NCBI RefSeq assembly: GCF_007197735.1
Contig: NZ_CP041637.1
Coordinates: forward strand, 3,753,001-3,817,000
Reading direction: 5' to 3'
Source of the DNA: Formosa sediminum
GTDB taxonomy: Bacteria > Bacteroidota > Bacteroidia > Flavobacteriales > Flavobacteriaceae
DNA length: 64,000 bases
The notes beneath the pieces were generated by a model. The model was given only the letters and a program-made list of their open reading frames with translations. It ran no database searches and was not told where the DNA came from. This document shows positions 54,355 to 63,403 of the stretch, one piece after another; positions within the stretch are counted from its first letter, which is position 1; every line of letters starts with the position of its first letter. A program made the position numbers and the translations under genes.

Positions 54355-55416
54355 TTATTGAAGTCGTATACCATCTAAACAGAAGGTAGTAGGGTAAATC
54401 ATTTGACCTTGATTGTCAACGTAAGACGATGCCATTTTAAATAATACTTTATCAACCACACCCAAAGAGGTTAAGTCAAATTTTTTCCAATCGTTTAAGA
54501 CAAAATTATAATCAGGATATTCAGGATCTACATCAGGCATAAGTCCTAAATACATTTCTACATTTCCAGTAGAATTTCCGTTTAAAAAACCTTCTGCTAT
54601 TAATTTTACATAACCAGTATTGTAAGCTGCATAAGCTTCATTGTAAGCTGTATTATATGCTGATTCGGACTCATCTTCTGTTCCTCCTGCATCTAAAACG
54701 TCTTGTTTTGCAAGGTTACCAGCTTCTTCACCAACACTACGCTTAGCCAAAATATTATGATTTCTTAATGATATAGCCTCTACATTATTAGGTGCAGGTA
54801 AACTAAAAGCACTATACATATTAATATCAGTGTTTACTATTTTCGGGTTTTGAATAGCAGAACCATTAAATAAATATGCTCGAGTATCATCGTCTAATGT
54901 ACCAGAATAGATGGATCCATAACTAGATAAAAGATAATTATATGATGTGTTTGCTACTAAAACATGTTCTACAATACCAGATTGTTCTAATGTAAAATAA
55001 GCATTATCTCCTGTTGTATTCCCTACAAGATAATTTTCGGTTCTATTTACATCATTGGTAAATACGCTAAAGGCTGTTGAGTCTATAGCAGCCTGAGTTT
55101 CTGCTTCAGTAAGGCCTCCTGCAGGAGCAAAGTCTCGGCTTAAACTCCAAGGATATGAACGAAAATTTTTATTAGATAATGCGAAACCACTAAACTCACT
55201 TTCTGATGTTTTTGATACATTAATTGTAACTACACCAGAATCATCATCTCCTACTGTGAATGGAGTATCGTAAATTTCAAACGTAAATCGATCTAAAGTC
55301 ATTTCGTTAAACGTTATGTCATTTGGGTATGCTATTTTAAGCTCTAATTCGTCATCACAGGAATTAAATAACGCTAAACATGCTAGTGCAACTATATATT
55401 TTGGGATAAATTTCAT
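54355..55416 (-). CDS. DUF4465-like surface lipoprotein (locus E)
   Basis: A 353-residue lipoprotein (lipobox FNSC, Cys 20, then DDELELK). The pattern FSGFALSNKNFRSYPW, LLSSYGSIYSGTL, VEMYLGLMPDVD, DWKKFDLTSLGVVDKVLFKM and the closing FCLDGIRLQ matches DUF4465 proteins, beta-sandwich lipoproteins of unknown role often encoded after susD. An insert rich in Ala, Tyr and Glu (AYNTAYNEAYAAYNTGY) around residues 245-275 is unusual for the family. Its place 15 bases after susD suggests that it is the surface binding protein of the system; locus B has no counterpart. Confidence 0.75.
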   Translation of the reverse strand: MKFIPKYIVALACLALFNSCDDELELKIAYPNDITFNEMTLDRFTFEIYDTPFTVGDDDSGVVTINVSKTSESEFSGFALSNKNFRSYPWSLSRDFAPAGGLTEAETQAAIDSTAFSVFTNDVNRTENYLVGNTTGDNAYFTLEQSGIVEHVLVANTSYNYLLSSYGSIYSGTLDDDTRAYLFNGSAIQNPKIVNTDINMYSAFSLPAPNNVEAISLRNHNILAKRSVGEEAGNLAKQDVLDAGGTEDESESAYNTAYNEAYAAYNTGYVKLIAEGFLNGNSTGNVEMYLGLMPDVDPEYPDYNFVLNDWKKFDLTSLGVVDKVLFKMASSYVDNQGQMIYPTTFCLDGIRLQ

Positions 55417-55431
55417 AGATTATAATTTAAA

Positions 55432-56922
55432 TTATTCTAAACCAGTATTTTGTGTTATTAGTTTATTATATTGTGTTTCAACAGAAGGAATAGGATAACA
55501 TAAATGATTTTCATCTATAGGTTCCCCTCTAATAGATTCAATCCATAATTTCCCAGAACTATCTTTAAATCTTAAAGAGGCAAAATACTCACTTCCGTTT
55601 TCAACAAAAGTTTCTAAAAAGTATTCTTTAAAAATAGCATCCATAAGTTCTTGTTGTGATACAGGGTTTAAGCTATTTAAAATTGGATTTGTTCTTTTAG
55701 AACGCATCTCATTAATTGGAGCTATGGCGTCTGCCACAGAAGCACCTGTTCTTGCCAACAACTCTGCCTTTAAAATATACAATTCTGGATATCTAAAAAA
55801 ATAAGTATTATACTTAAGATCCTGAGGACTAGACAACTGACCTACATACCTACCTGTTCTTGCTACTTTAGTAAATGCAAATCTTTCTTGTGTATCCCAT
55901 TCGATTGGAGCTCTTGCTTCTCCTGTAATAATATTCCAACGAGGATCTGGTAAAAACCAATTAAAACCATATTCTAAGCCAGCATCTAAATTACCAGTCA
56001 CTGGTAAACGATTTGCAAAACTCATAATCATACTAAATGAATACGTATAACTAATATTATCATACCTATCATTTTCAGACACATAACTAGAAAATAAATT
56101 TTCTTCAGAATCCCAAGAATCTTGATAAACTTGAGCTAAATCTTCTTGCATTGAAAAACCAGAAATACTTGCATTTAATACTTCATCAATTAAAGTAAGG
56201 GCATCAGTCAAATCAGTGATTCCGTCATTATATCCATTTCTGTAAAGAATAATTTTAGCTTTTAAGACTTTTGCAAATTCCTTAGATACATATCTATTAC
56301 TTGTAAAACTTCCTAAATTTTCAATAGCAAAATCAAGATCTTCAAATATTTTATCATAACTATCTCCTACATTTAAACGCTCTATTTCAATATCATCTAA
56401 AACTATAGATTCCTCTCTAAATATTATTCCATTAGGGTTCGAATCGTCGCTAGACCACCAGTGTCCATAGTTCCAAAACAAGAAAATATTTGCAAATGCT
56501 CTTAAACATTTAGCTTCGGCTAAAAGCGCATTTTTGTCATCAATATCAATTTGGCTTTCTGTTAAATCTGTAATATTACTTATTGCAAAATTTGCAGCAT
56601 TTAGAGTTGTAAAATAATCTAACCATCGGTTTGGAATATTAGTAGTTGTCTCGTTAGATGCAGAATATTCCATAAAGTAATCGCCACTAGACCATTTTAC
56701 AAATCCAGCTTTAGATGCAAAAGAAACAAAAACTTTACCTGAAAAATTATCTGTATTAACTATAGTTTCATAAATTCCATTAATAGCAGCACGAGCTTCT
56801 TCGGCATTGGTTATGGCGCTTTCTTCATTTAAAGAATAACTAGGCGATAAATCTAAATTGTCTTCACAGGAACTTGTTCCAATACATAAAACAATTAATG
56901 CTAAATAAAATATTTTTTTCAT
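55432..56922 (-). CDS. SusD/RagB-type surface lipoprotein (locus E)
   Basis: A 496-residue SusD protein with lipobox SSC (Cys 19) and EDNLDLSPSYSLNEE after it. Features include NAEEARAAINGIYE, CLRAFANIFLFWNYGHWW, ELYILKAELLARTGASVADAIAPINEMRSKR and a C-terminal FKEYFLETFVENGSEYFASLRF in place of the usual NERRxEF motif, so it belongs to a more distant branch than the locus C SusD. It starts 12 bases after susC. Expected role: substrate-binding lid of the importer. Confidence 0.92.
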   Translation of the reverse strand: MKKIFYLALIVLCIGTSSCEDNLDLSPSYSLNEESAITNAEEARAAINGIYETIVNTDNFSGKVFVSFASKAGFVKWSSGDYFMEYSASNETTTNIPNRWLDYFTTLNAANFAISNITDLTESQIDIDDKNALLAEAKCLRAFANIFLFWNYGHWWSSDDSNPNGIIFREESIVLDDIEIERLNVGDSYDKIFEDLDFAIENLGSFTSNRYVSKEFAKVLKAKIILYRNGYNDGITDLTDALTLIDEVLNASISGFSMQEDLAQVYQDSWDSEENLFSSYVSENDRYDNISYTYSFSMIMSFANRLPVTGNLDAGLEYGFNWFLPDPRWNIITGEARAPIEWDTQERFAFTKVARTGRYVGQLSSPQDLKYNTYFFRYPELYILKAELLARTGASVADAIAPINEMRSKRTNPILNSLNPVSQQELMDAIFKEYFLETFVENGSEYFASLRFKDSSGKLWIESIRGEPIDENHLCYPIPSVETQYNKLITQNTGLE

Positions 56923-56934
56923 GTGTTATGTTTT

Positions 56935-59900
56935 TTATTGTAAACTAAATTTGACTCCAAGACTATAAACTTGAGCAGAAGGATATTTACTAGAATCTAT
57001 CGCTAGTCCCGAACCAATTGATGTACTAGACCAGTTCCCTTGAGGATCAAACCCTGGATATTTAGTTATTGTAAATAAGTTCGTTGCTTGAAGAGTTATA
57101 TCTATACTCTTAATTGTTGATTTAGTAAAAATATAATTAGGTAAACTGTAGCTAACGTTTAATGCATTTAAACGGACATAAGAAGCATCGTGTAAATAAA
57201 AATCGGAAAATTTATTATTACCAAGTCCACCTCCAGGTACCATTCTTGGGTATGAAGCATCATACGGACTATTTAATATAGTACTCTGTCCTGCAATTAA
57301 ATTACTTTGATTATTGTTTCCTGTATTTACAACATCGGTATATGCTAAGTTCCAAAATCTCTTGTGCCCGTAAGCATAAGAAAATGTTGTGTTAATACTA
57401 AAGCTTTTATATTGATAAGTTAAACCAAACCCTCCAGAACCTAAAGGTGTAGAACTTCCTATATTTACACGGTCATCGTCAGTTATTAATCCATCATCAT
57501 TTTGATCTATAAAAATAAGATCCCCAGCGGTTTCTGTAGAACTGTTTAAATATGTTACTTGTCCATTAGAATCTACATTGTCTGAAATACCGTATGTATC
57601 TTCTGCATTAACATAAAATCGACCAGCTGTTTCTAATCCGTACCATTGACCAATTTCCCCTCCTTCAACTAATCTTATATATGGAGAATATGTTCCTGGA
57701 AAAAATAATTCTTCAAGAGAACCATTAATTTTTGTTACTTTAGTTACGTTTTTTGAGAAATTAAAATCAAAAGTTAATCGGTGATCCTTAGATTGAATAA
57801 TATTATATTTTATATCAAATTCAAAACCTCTGTTACTTGTAGACGCTACGTTAGATGTCACATCTTTAAAAGAAGAACTCCAAGCAATAGGTTTGTCGTA
57901 AATTAAATCTTTACTTGCTTTTTCATAAACTCCGATAGTCCCTGAAAGACGGTGATCGAAAAAACCAAAATCTAATCCTAAATCAAGCATTCGAGTTTGC
58001 TCCCATCCTAAGTCTGGGTTTCCAATTGTTGATGGAGATAAAGCAGCACTATCATCATATATTCCAGAATCTACAATAGTAATCCAGTCAAAATTACCTA
58101 AATTTTGAGATCCTGTTATTCCTAAAGATGCACGTAGTTTTAAATAAGATATATATTTTTTTGCTGCTGTAGATTTAATAAAATTCTCCTCTGACACCAA
58201 CCAAGCTAAAGCGCCAGAAGGAAATATTCCAAAACGATTGTCTTTACCAAAACGAGAAGAGCCATCGCGACGGACTGTACCTGAAATAATATAACGATCA
58301 TTATATTTATAATGAACACGAGCAAACTGAGAAATTAAGGCATTCTGGGTACTAGTTTCATCTACATCTGTAATATCTGTTGCAGAACCAAAATTATTAA
58401 GAACGTCATCATCTGGAAAACCTTCTCCTTTTATATAATAATAATCACTATTACTGCCTTCACTAGAATACCCTGCTAAAAGCGTTATATCATGTTTATC
58501 ATTTATTAATTTAGAATATGATAACGTAACATCTGCCACATGAAAAGTACTTTTAGTATCAGACCAAGTTCTGTTTGCAAGAGCATTATTATCACTTGTT
58601 CCTAAGCGGTTATAACTTAGATATTCAGAATCTGAATAGTTATTTGTGTAAGCCCCTCTTAAAGTTAAATCTTTTATTATTTCATAACTTAAAGATGCTG
58701 TTCCACTAAATAATCTTCCTATAGATGTATTTGTATTTAAGAGTGTGGTATATGGATTTTCGGTATAGATATCTTCGGTATAGATACTTCCATCTTCATT
58801 AAATGCAGGAAGATCTGGACGTGTAGATTTTAAACTGCTTAACAATCCATCTTTATCATCTGCCTCACGTACACTTGCATTTAAATTTAACCCAAATGTA
58901 ATTTTATCACTAAGCTTTGTATCGAAATTAAGTCTACCTCCATAAATTTCACTTTTTCCAGATTTCACGATTCCATCTCTATCACTATAATTAAAAGATA
59001 TAAAATAGGTACTTTCTTCTGAACCTCCTCGGAGAGAAATATTATGTTGTATTGCTAGAGGGTTTTGTGTCATTTCATCCTGCCAATTTATGTTCGAATC
59101 ATAAAAGGCATCGGGTAATACTTGTAAATCTGAAGCATCATACTCGCTTGTATTTAAACTTAAAAATGCATTTTCATCTAAAAATGTTTCTGTATAACTA
59201 TTAAAATCTCCAGTAGTAATTACAGATTCTTTACTTGCAGCTATAATAAATGCTTTATACTCTTCAGAATTAAACAACTCGTAATCATTAAAATCCATCA
59301 TTGTAAGTCCTACACGAGAGGATATTTCAAGTACGGGTTTAGTACCATGTTTACCTCTTTTTGTTGTTACTATTATAACTCCATTGGCTGCTCTAGAACC
59401 ATATACCGCCGTTGCCGATGCATCTTTTAGTATATCGATGCTTTTAATATCATCTAAATTTAGATTATTTAATGCATTAGAAACATCTCCTGAAGTTGTG
59501 GAGGTGTATTGAGGTACTCCATCAATAACCCATAAAGGTTGGTTATCTCCAGAAAGTGAAGATTGCCCTCTAATAATTACACTTATTGGGGATGTTGGTG
59601 ATGCAGATTGGACCTGAACACTAACACCTGCAGCTTTACCTTGAAGTAAACTTTCTACTGTAGCTTCCATGGGTGCATTATCAATATCTGCTGTTGTTAT
59701 TCTAGAGATTGCCCCAGTAGCATCTTTTACTTTAGAAGTACCATATCCAATCACAACCACCTCTTCTAAATTATCAAGATTTGGAATCATTTTCACCTGA
59801 ATATGAGTTTTACCTTCAATAGACTCCTCTATGCTTTTAAACCCCATATAACTAAAAACTAATATAGTTGGTTTACTAAAATCACTTATCTTTATTGAAA

Positions 59901-60423
59901 AATTACCATCAAAATCTGTAACTACACCATTTCTAGTACCTTTTATTAATACACCTACTCCTGGCAACGGTATTCCTGAATCGTCTGTTACGTGACCTGT
60001 TATTACTTGTTGTAAATTATTGACAGAATTTACGTTTGCATTTACATTATTCCCTTTACTTTTTTTTATAACTATGCAATTTTGTTCTGAAAATTCATAA
60101 ATAAAATCTCCATTAGACAAGCTCATATTTAAAAGTTGATATGCAGGAAATATTCCTTTTGTTAATTTTATTTTCGGATAATTCTCGAATAAATCTGCTC
60201 GATAAACAAAAGTAAACTCTGTCTGCTCCTTAATAAGTTTGAATACTTCATCGACAGAAACAACCTGATTATTTTTAATTTCAATTTTTTTGTTTTGTGA
60301 GAATCCGTTTTTAGGGCTTAAACTAAAAACAGAAATCGAGAAAAGAAAAATAAATATTTTCATGACGAGCGTTAAAAACTGTCTCTTGGACAAGAGAAGT
60401 GAATTAATAATTTTTTTTTTCAT
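56935..60423 (-). CDS. SusC/RagA-type TonB-dependent receptor with STN domain (locus E)
   Basis: A 1162-residue receptor from the ATG at 60423, chosen by alignment of the ATGYAAATTTATG start context with loci A and B. Leader with hydrophobic MKIFIFLFSISVFSLS, STN domain (about 45-120, DEVFKLIKEQTEFTFVYRAD), CarboxypepD_reg-like domain (GIPLPGVGVLIKGTRNGVVT), TonB box LEEVVVIGYGTSK, plug with LKDASATAVYGSRAANGVI, barrel ending SLGVKFSLQ. The plug and barrel differ clearly from the locus A and B receptors, so the ligand may differ. Confidence 0.95.
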   Translation of the reverse strand: MKKKIINSLLLSKRQFLTLVMKIFIFLFSISVFSLSPKNGFSQNKKIEIKNNQVVSVDEVFKLIKEQTEFTFVYRADLFENYPKIKLTKGIFPAYQLLNMSLSNGDFIYEFSEQNCIVIKKSKGNNVNANVNSVNNLQQVITGHVTDDSGIPLPGVGVLIKGTRNGVVTDFDGNFSIKISDFSKPTILVFSYMGFKSIEESIEGKTHIQVKMIPNLDNLEEVVVIGYGTSKVKDATGAISRITTADIDNAPMEATVESLLQGKAAGVSVQVQSASPTSPISVIIRGQSSLSGDNQPLWVIDGVPQYTSTTSGDVSNALNNLNLDDIKSIDILKDASATAVYGSRAANGVIIVTTKRGKHGTKPVLEISSRVGLTMMDFNDYELFNSEEYKAFIIAASKESVITTGDFNSYTETFLDENAFLSLNTSEYDASDLQVLPDAFYDSNINWQDEMTQNPLAIQHNISLRGGSEESTYFISFNYSDRDGIVKSGKSEIYGGRLNFDTKLSDKITFGLNLNASVREADDKDGLLSSLKSTRPDLPAFNEDGSIYTEDIYTENPYTTLLNTNTSIGRLFSGTASLSYEIIKDLTLRGAYTNNYSDSEYLSYNRLGTSDNNALANRTWSDTKSTFHVADVTLSYSKLINDKHDITLLAGYSSEGSNSDYYYIKGEGFPDDDVLNNFGSATDITDVDETSTQNALISQFARVHYKYNDRYIISGTVRRDGSSRFGKDNRFGIFPSGALAWLVSEENFIKSTAAKKYISYLKLRASLGITGSQNLGNFDWITIVDSGIYDDSAALSPSTIGNPDLGWEQTRMLDLGLDFGFFDHRLSGTIGVYEKASKDLIYDKPIAWSSSFKDVTSNVASTSNRGFEFDIKYNIIQSKDHRLTFDFNFSKNVTKVTKINGSLEELFFPGTYSPYIRLVEGGEIGQWYGLETAGRFYVNAEDTYGISDNVDSNGQVTYLNSSTETAGDLIFIDQNDDGLITDDDRVNIGSSTPLGSGGFGLTYQYKSFSINTTFSYAYGHKRFWNLAYTDVVNTGNNNQSNLIAGQSTILNSPYDASYPRMVPGGGLGNNKFSDFYLHDASYVRLNALNVSYSLPNYIFTKSTIKSIDITLQATNLFTITKYPGFDPQGNWSSTSIGSGLAIDSSKYPSAQVYSLGVKFSLQ

Positions 60424-60434
60424 AAATTTACATG

Positions 60435-60500
60435 TTGGTTTAATAATCAATGCCAGGGATATAACAAGCGGTCAGAGGTTTAGTTTTATCCCTTTTTTTT
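60435..60500 (+). ncRNA. Candidate antisense RNA over the susC leader, locus E
   Basis: Same architecture as in loci A and B, shorter. TAAATTTA (60423-60430) lies over the susC start on the opposite strand, one base off the TAnnTTTG consensus. A hairpin at 60455-60493 (AGGGATATAAC against GTTTTATCCCT, 10 of 11 paired) runs into eight T ending at 60500, next to the fecR stop. Predicted size is about 65 nt. Confidence 0.42.
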
Positions 60501-61650
60501 ATTCTATAATTATTTTATTATCTTCAATTCTATAATTCATATTATTCGTGTTTTTTATAATTTCTAGAATATAGTCTATAGACTGTTTTTTATTTAAGAC
60601 CCCTGTGAAAGCAACATTTTCCATATCTTGATTAACAAAGAGAACATCAATATCATACCACCTAGACAAAACCTTCATTATATCTTTTAAAGGTTTATTG
60701 GTGAAACTAAAAGCACCATTACGCCAAGAAATTACATCAAATACATCTACTGTAGATATTTCAAAATCATGTTTTACTTGAGAGAGTCTTGATTGCTCTC
60801 CAGGCTGTAAAATATTTTGATTAATATTATTAGTAACAGCTATACTTCCTTCAATTAGAGTTGTGAGTATTTCTGTTTCGTCTTTATAGGCTTTAACATT
60901 AAAACTTGTACCTAAAACAGTTAAACTTTGTTCGCTTGTTTTTAATGTAAAAGCATCTCCATTATGCATTGTGCTTTTTGAAACCTCAAAATAAGCTTCT
61001 CCATAAATTAATTCCACCTCTCTTGGTTGTCCTTTTATAAAATTAACAGGGTATTTTAGTTGCGATTCTGAATTTAACCAGACTTCTGTATTGTCTGACA
61101 ATTTAATTTTAAACTGTCCTCCGCGAGGGATAGTTAAAATATTATATTCTAATGTTACATTTTTATTTCCAACAACATTATATATTATTTCTTTTCCTGT
61201 ACCTTTTATTCCTTGTTTTTGATAAAGATTAGTACTATCTAACATTACTGTAGATCCATCTGAAAGTGTTAATACAGCTTTATCTGTACCTACTTTAATA
61301 GGAGTATTTGCTATCTCTATGGTAGTGCTTTTCGTCTCTTTTGTACCAAAAACAAAAGTAAGACCTAGAATTAAAACTATAGATGCCGCAGCTGCATACT
61401 GCCAATAATAGGTTTTCTTTGGCACGTTTAACTTCTCTTTTAAAGTTTGCCAATCTGCTTTTCTATCTATTTTACTTTTTAATTGTAACCGAGATTCTAT
61501 TTTCGTTTTATCTGTTAATCTATTTAAAATATCTTCTTTATCTTTTGAAGAAAACAAATTTGAAGATTCGAATGCTTTAGCCTTTTCATCTTTTAAAAGT
61601 GAAGCAGCTATTTGCTTAGATAATTTTAAGAATTCACTAAATTTAATCAT
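60499..61650 (-). CDS. FecR-family anti-sigma factor (locus E)
   Basis: A 383-residue FecR protein: cytoplasmic N-terminus (1-85), membrane segment (about 86-104, YAAAASIVLILGLTFVFG), FecR domain with LTIPRGG, VWLNSESQLKYPVNF and VELIYGEAYFEV, and a DUF4974-like C-terminus (VAFTGVLNKKQSIDYILEI). Unlike loci A and B the sigma gene is on the same strand upstream, 131 bases away. A CGTCTTAG box lies 22 bases before the start and may be an ECF-type -10 element. Confidence 0.93.
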   Translation of the reverse strand: MIKFSEFLKLSKQIAASLLKDEKAKAFESSNLFSSKDKEDILNRLTDKTKIESRLQLKSKIDRKADWQTLKEKLNVPKKTYYWQYAAAASIVLILGLTFVFGTKETKSTTIEIANTPIKVGTDKAVLTLSDGSTVMLDSTNLYQKQGIKGTGKEIIYNVVGNKNVTLEYNILTIPRGGQFKIKLSDNTEVWLNSESQLKYPVNFIKGQPREVELIYGEAYFEVSKSTMHNGDAFTLKTSEQSLTVLGTSFNVKAYKDETEILTTLIEGSIAVTNNINQNILQPGEQSRLSQVKHDFEISTVDVFDVISWRNGAFSFTNKPLKDIMKVLSRWYDIDVLFVNQDMENVAFTGVLNKKQSIDYILEIIKNTNNMNYRIEDNKIIIE

Positions 61651-61672
61651 TAGTTTTGACTACTATTTTAAA

Positions 61673-61710
61673 CTAAGACGACAAAACTCTTTTACAGGGT
61701 TAAAAAAAAG
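61673..61710 (-). promoter_or_regulatory. Candidate ECF-sigma promoter of fecR (locus E)
   Basis: Read toward fecR: TAACCCTGTAAAAGAG, then TTTTGTCGTCTTAG, which ends 22 bases before the ATG. The CGTC-type -10 box fits ECF sigma factors; it differs from the AGGG/CGTAWTAG elements of loci A and B, in keeping with a separate sigma factor. Confidence 0.35.
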
Positions 61711-61781
61711 TTAATTTTTTTAATCTAAATTTAATTTTTTAACACTATTCGATTAATAATTAGGACATAGAAGAAATATTT

Positions 61782-62342
61782 TTAATCGAAAGAATAAAAA
61801 ACAAAGGCTATAAAAACAAAATAATCTTTAAGTAATGGTCTTAGACGTTTATATGCTATTTTTTTTTGAGCTTTAACTGTATTTACAGAAATGTCTAATT
61901 GCTTTGCAATTTCAACATTGGTCAATTCTTTTATACTTAACCTCATAATTTGAGCACATTTATTTGGAAGAGTATTTATCGCTTCTTCAATACGGCTTGA
62001 GGCTTCTTCTATAACAACTTCTTTTAAATAAAAAGATTCTTTATTTAGACTATCTATTTCTATAACCGACATATGTTCTGTAGATTTAAAGCGACTGCTT
62101 TTTAAAAAATCTAAGGACTTATTTTTTACAGAAGTGTATAAATATGATTTTATAGCAACCTCATTATTAAATTCGATTTTATCTTCCCAAATCTTAATAA
62201 ATACATCTTGAACCAAATCCTTAGCGACGTCGAGGTTATTAACATAACTCTGTGAAAAAACACATAACGAAGCATATAAAGAATCGAAGATTTTCTTATA
62301 TTCTGCTAAAGATAATGTATGTATTTCTTTGGCGTACGACAA
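61782..62342 (-). CDS. ECF RNA polymerase sigma factor, FecI type (locus E)
   Basis: A 186-residue ECF sigma factor: region 2 at about 15-80 (YKKIFDSLYASLCVFSQSY-like, DLVQDVFIKIWEDK) and region 4 at about 120-170 (LPNKCAQIMRLSIKEL, NVEIAKQLDISVNTVKAQK). It is more distant from the other two sigma factors than they are from each other, and it is co-oriented with fecR. It should activate the locus E operon when released by FecR. No terminator is evident after it, so fecR may be partly read from the same transcript. Confidence 0.93.
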   Translation of the reverse strand: MSYAKEIHTLSLAEYKKIFDSLYASLCVFSQSYVNNLDVAKDLVQDVFIKIWEDKIEFNNEVAIKSYLYTSVKNKSLDFLKSSRFKSTEHMSVIEIDSLNKESFYLKEVVIEEASSRIEEAINTLPNKCAQIMRLSIKELTNVEIAKQLDISVNTVKAQKKIAYKRLRPLLKDYFVFIAFVFYSFD

Positions 62343-62584
62343 TTATCTATTGAATTAATTTGGTGTCCAAATCTAATTAAAATTAATCGAGTTTAAGTTA
62401 CTCTAGATTTTTTTATGATTTAATCAAATTTGTAATATCAAAAAATTATTAATTTATTTTAAACAGTTACTTTTTACTAATCTTATAAAGATACCAAGAA
62501 GAACACAACATATATGTGCCTTTACTCTTTTATATGCCCTTCTAAACTTTCTAAAAAGTTTAATATCAATTTTAAAGTGACAAC
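62343..62584. other. Intergenic region upstream of the locus E sigma gene
   Basis: About 240 AT-rich bases that should hold the sigma gene promoter. Nothing else is recognisable. Confidence 0.4.
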
Positions 62585-62612
62585 AAAAAAGCTCACAACA
62601 ATTGTAAGCTTT
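62585..62612 (-). terminator. Terminator after the ABC ATPase gene
   Basis: On the minus strand AAAGCT and ACAA pair with TTGT and AGCTTT (one mismatch, three-base loop), followed by a T-run. It lies about 90 bases past the stop at 62699. Confidence 0.75.
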
Positions 62613-62698
62613 ATGCATAAAAATTAATACGCTTATATAATTTAAATTTCTTTACAAATTTTCCTTTTACAGACAACGTTATATTAAGCTTAGGTCTT

Positions 62699-63400
62699 TT
62701 AAGAATCTATAGTTGCTAAATACAAGTCTTCTAGTTCTTTTAAAGTAATTTCATCACTTCCAAAAGATTCTACTAACTGACCTTCTTTCATGATTCCAAT
62801 ATGAGTACCAATCTGTTTTGCACGAAAAATATCATGTGTTGCCATTAGCGTTGCTACACCTTGTTCTTTAAGCTTTAATAGTAAATTTGAAAACTCATTA
62901 CTCGCTCTAGGATCTAATCCAGATGTAGGCTCATCTAAAAGTAATACTTTTGCATGCTTTGCCAATGCTATAGCTATACCTACTTTTTGGCGCATCCCTT
63001 TAGAGTATGCAGAGACCCGTTTTAAATGTGCATTAGATTGGAGTCCTGCTTCCGTTAGAAAATTGATAAACTCTGCCTTAGTATATTTTTTGTTTGCTAA
63101 ACCCACAAAATATTCTAAATTTTCTAATCCTGTTAATGTAGGATAAAGCATTAAGTTTTCTGGAATGTAAGACAGATACATTTTAGTTTCCATATTCTTT
63201 TTACTTACATCCAAACCATTAATACTAACGCTACCCGATGTGGGTTCTATAAAACCTAAAAACAAATTAATAGTAGTAGATTTTCCTGCACCATTAGCTC
63301 CTAACAAACAATAAATATCACCTGCTTCTACTTTAATATTTAAACTATTAAGAGCACAAAAATTATTATATTCTTTTCTTAAGTTAATTGCTTCTAACAT
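62699..63400 (-). CDS. ABC transporter ATP-binding protein
   Basis: A 233-residue ABC ATPase with Walker A LLGANGAGKST (about 33-43), a Q-loop region near YIPENLMLYPTLTG, the signature YSKGMRQKVGIA in place of LSGGQ (about 137-148), Walker B VLLLDEPTSGLDP (about 157) and the H-loop ATHD. This is the type that pairs with ABC-2 or DUF3526-type permeases such as the one 3 bases upstream in the same operon. The exported or handled substrate is unknown. It seems unrelated to the SusCD loci. Confidence 0.93.
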   Translation of the reverse strand: MLEAINLRKEYNNFCALNSLNIKVEAGDIYCLLGANGAGKSTTINLFLGFIEPTSGSVSINGLDVSKKNMETKMYLSYIPENLMLYPTLTGLENLEYFVGLANKKYTKAEFINFLTEAGLQSNAHLKRVSAYSKGMRQKVGIAIALAKHAKVLLLDEPTSGLDPRASNEFSNLLLKLKEQGVATLMATHDIFRAKQIGTHIGIMKEGQLVESFGSDEITLKELEDLYLATIDS

Positions 63401-63403
63401 ATC

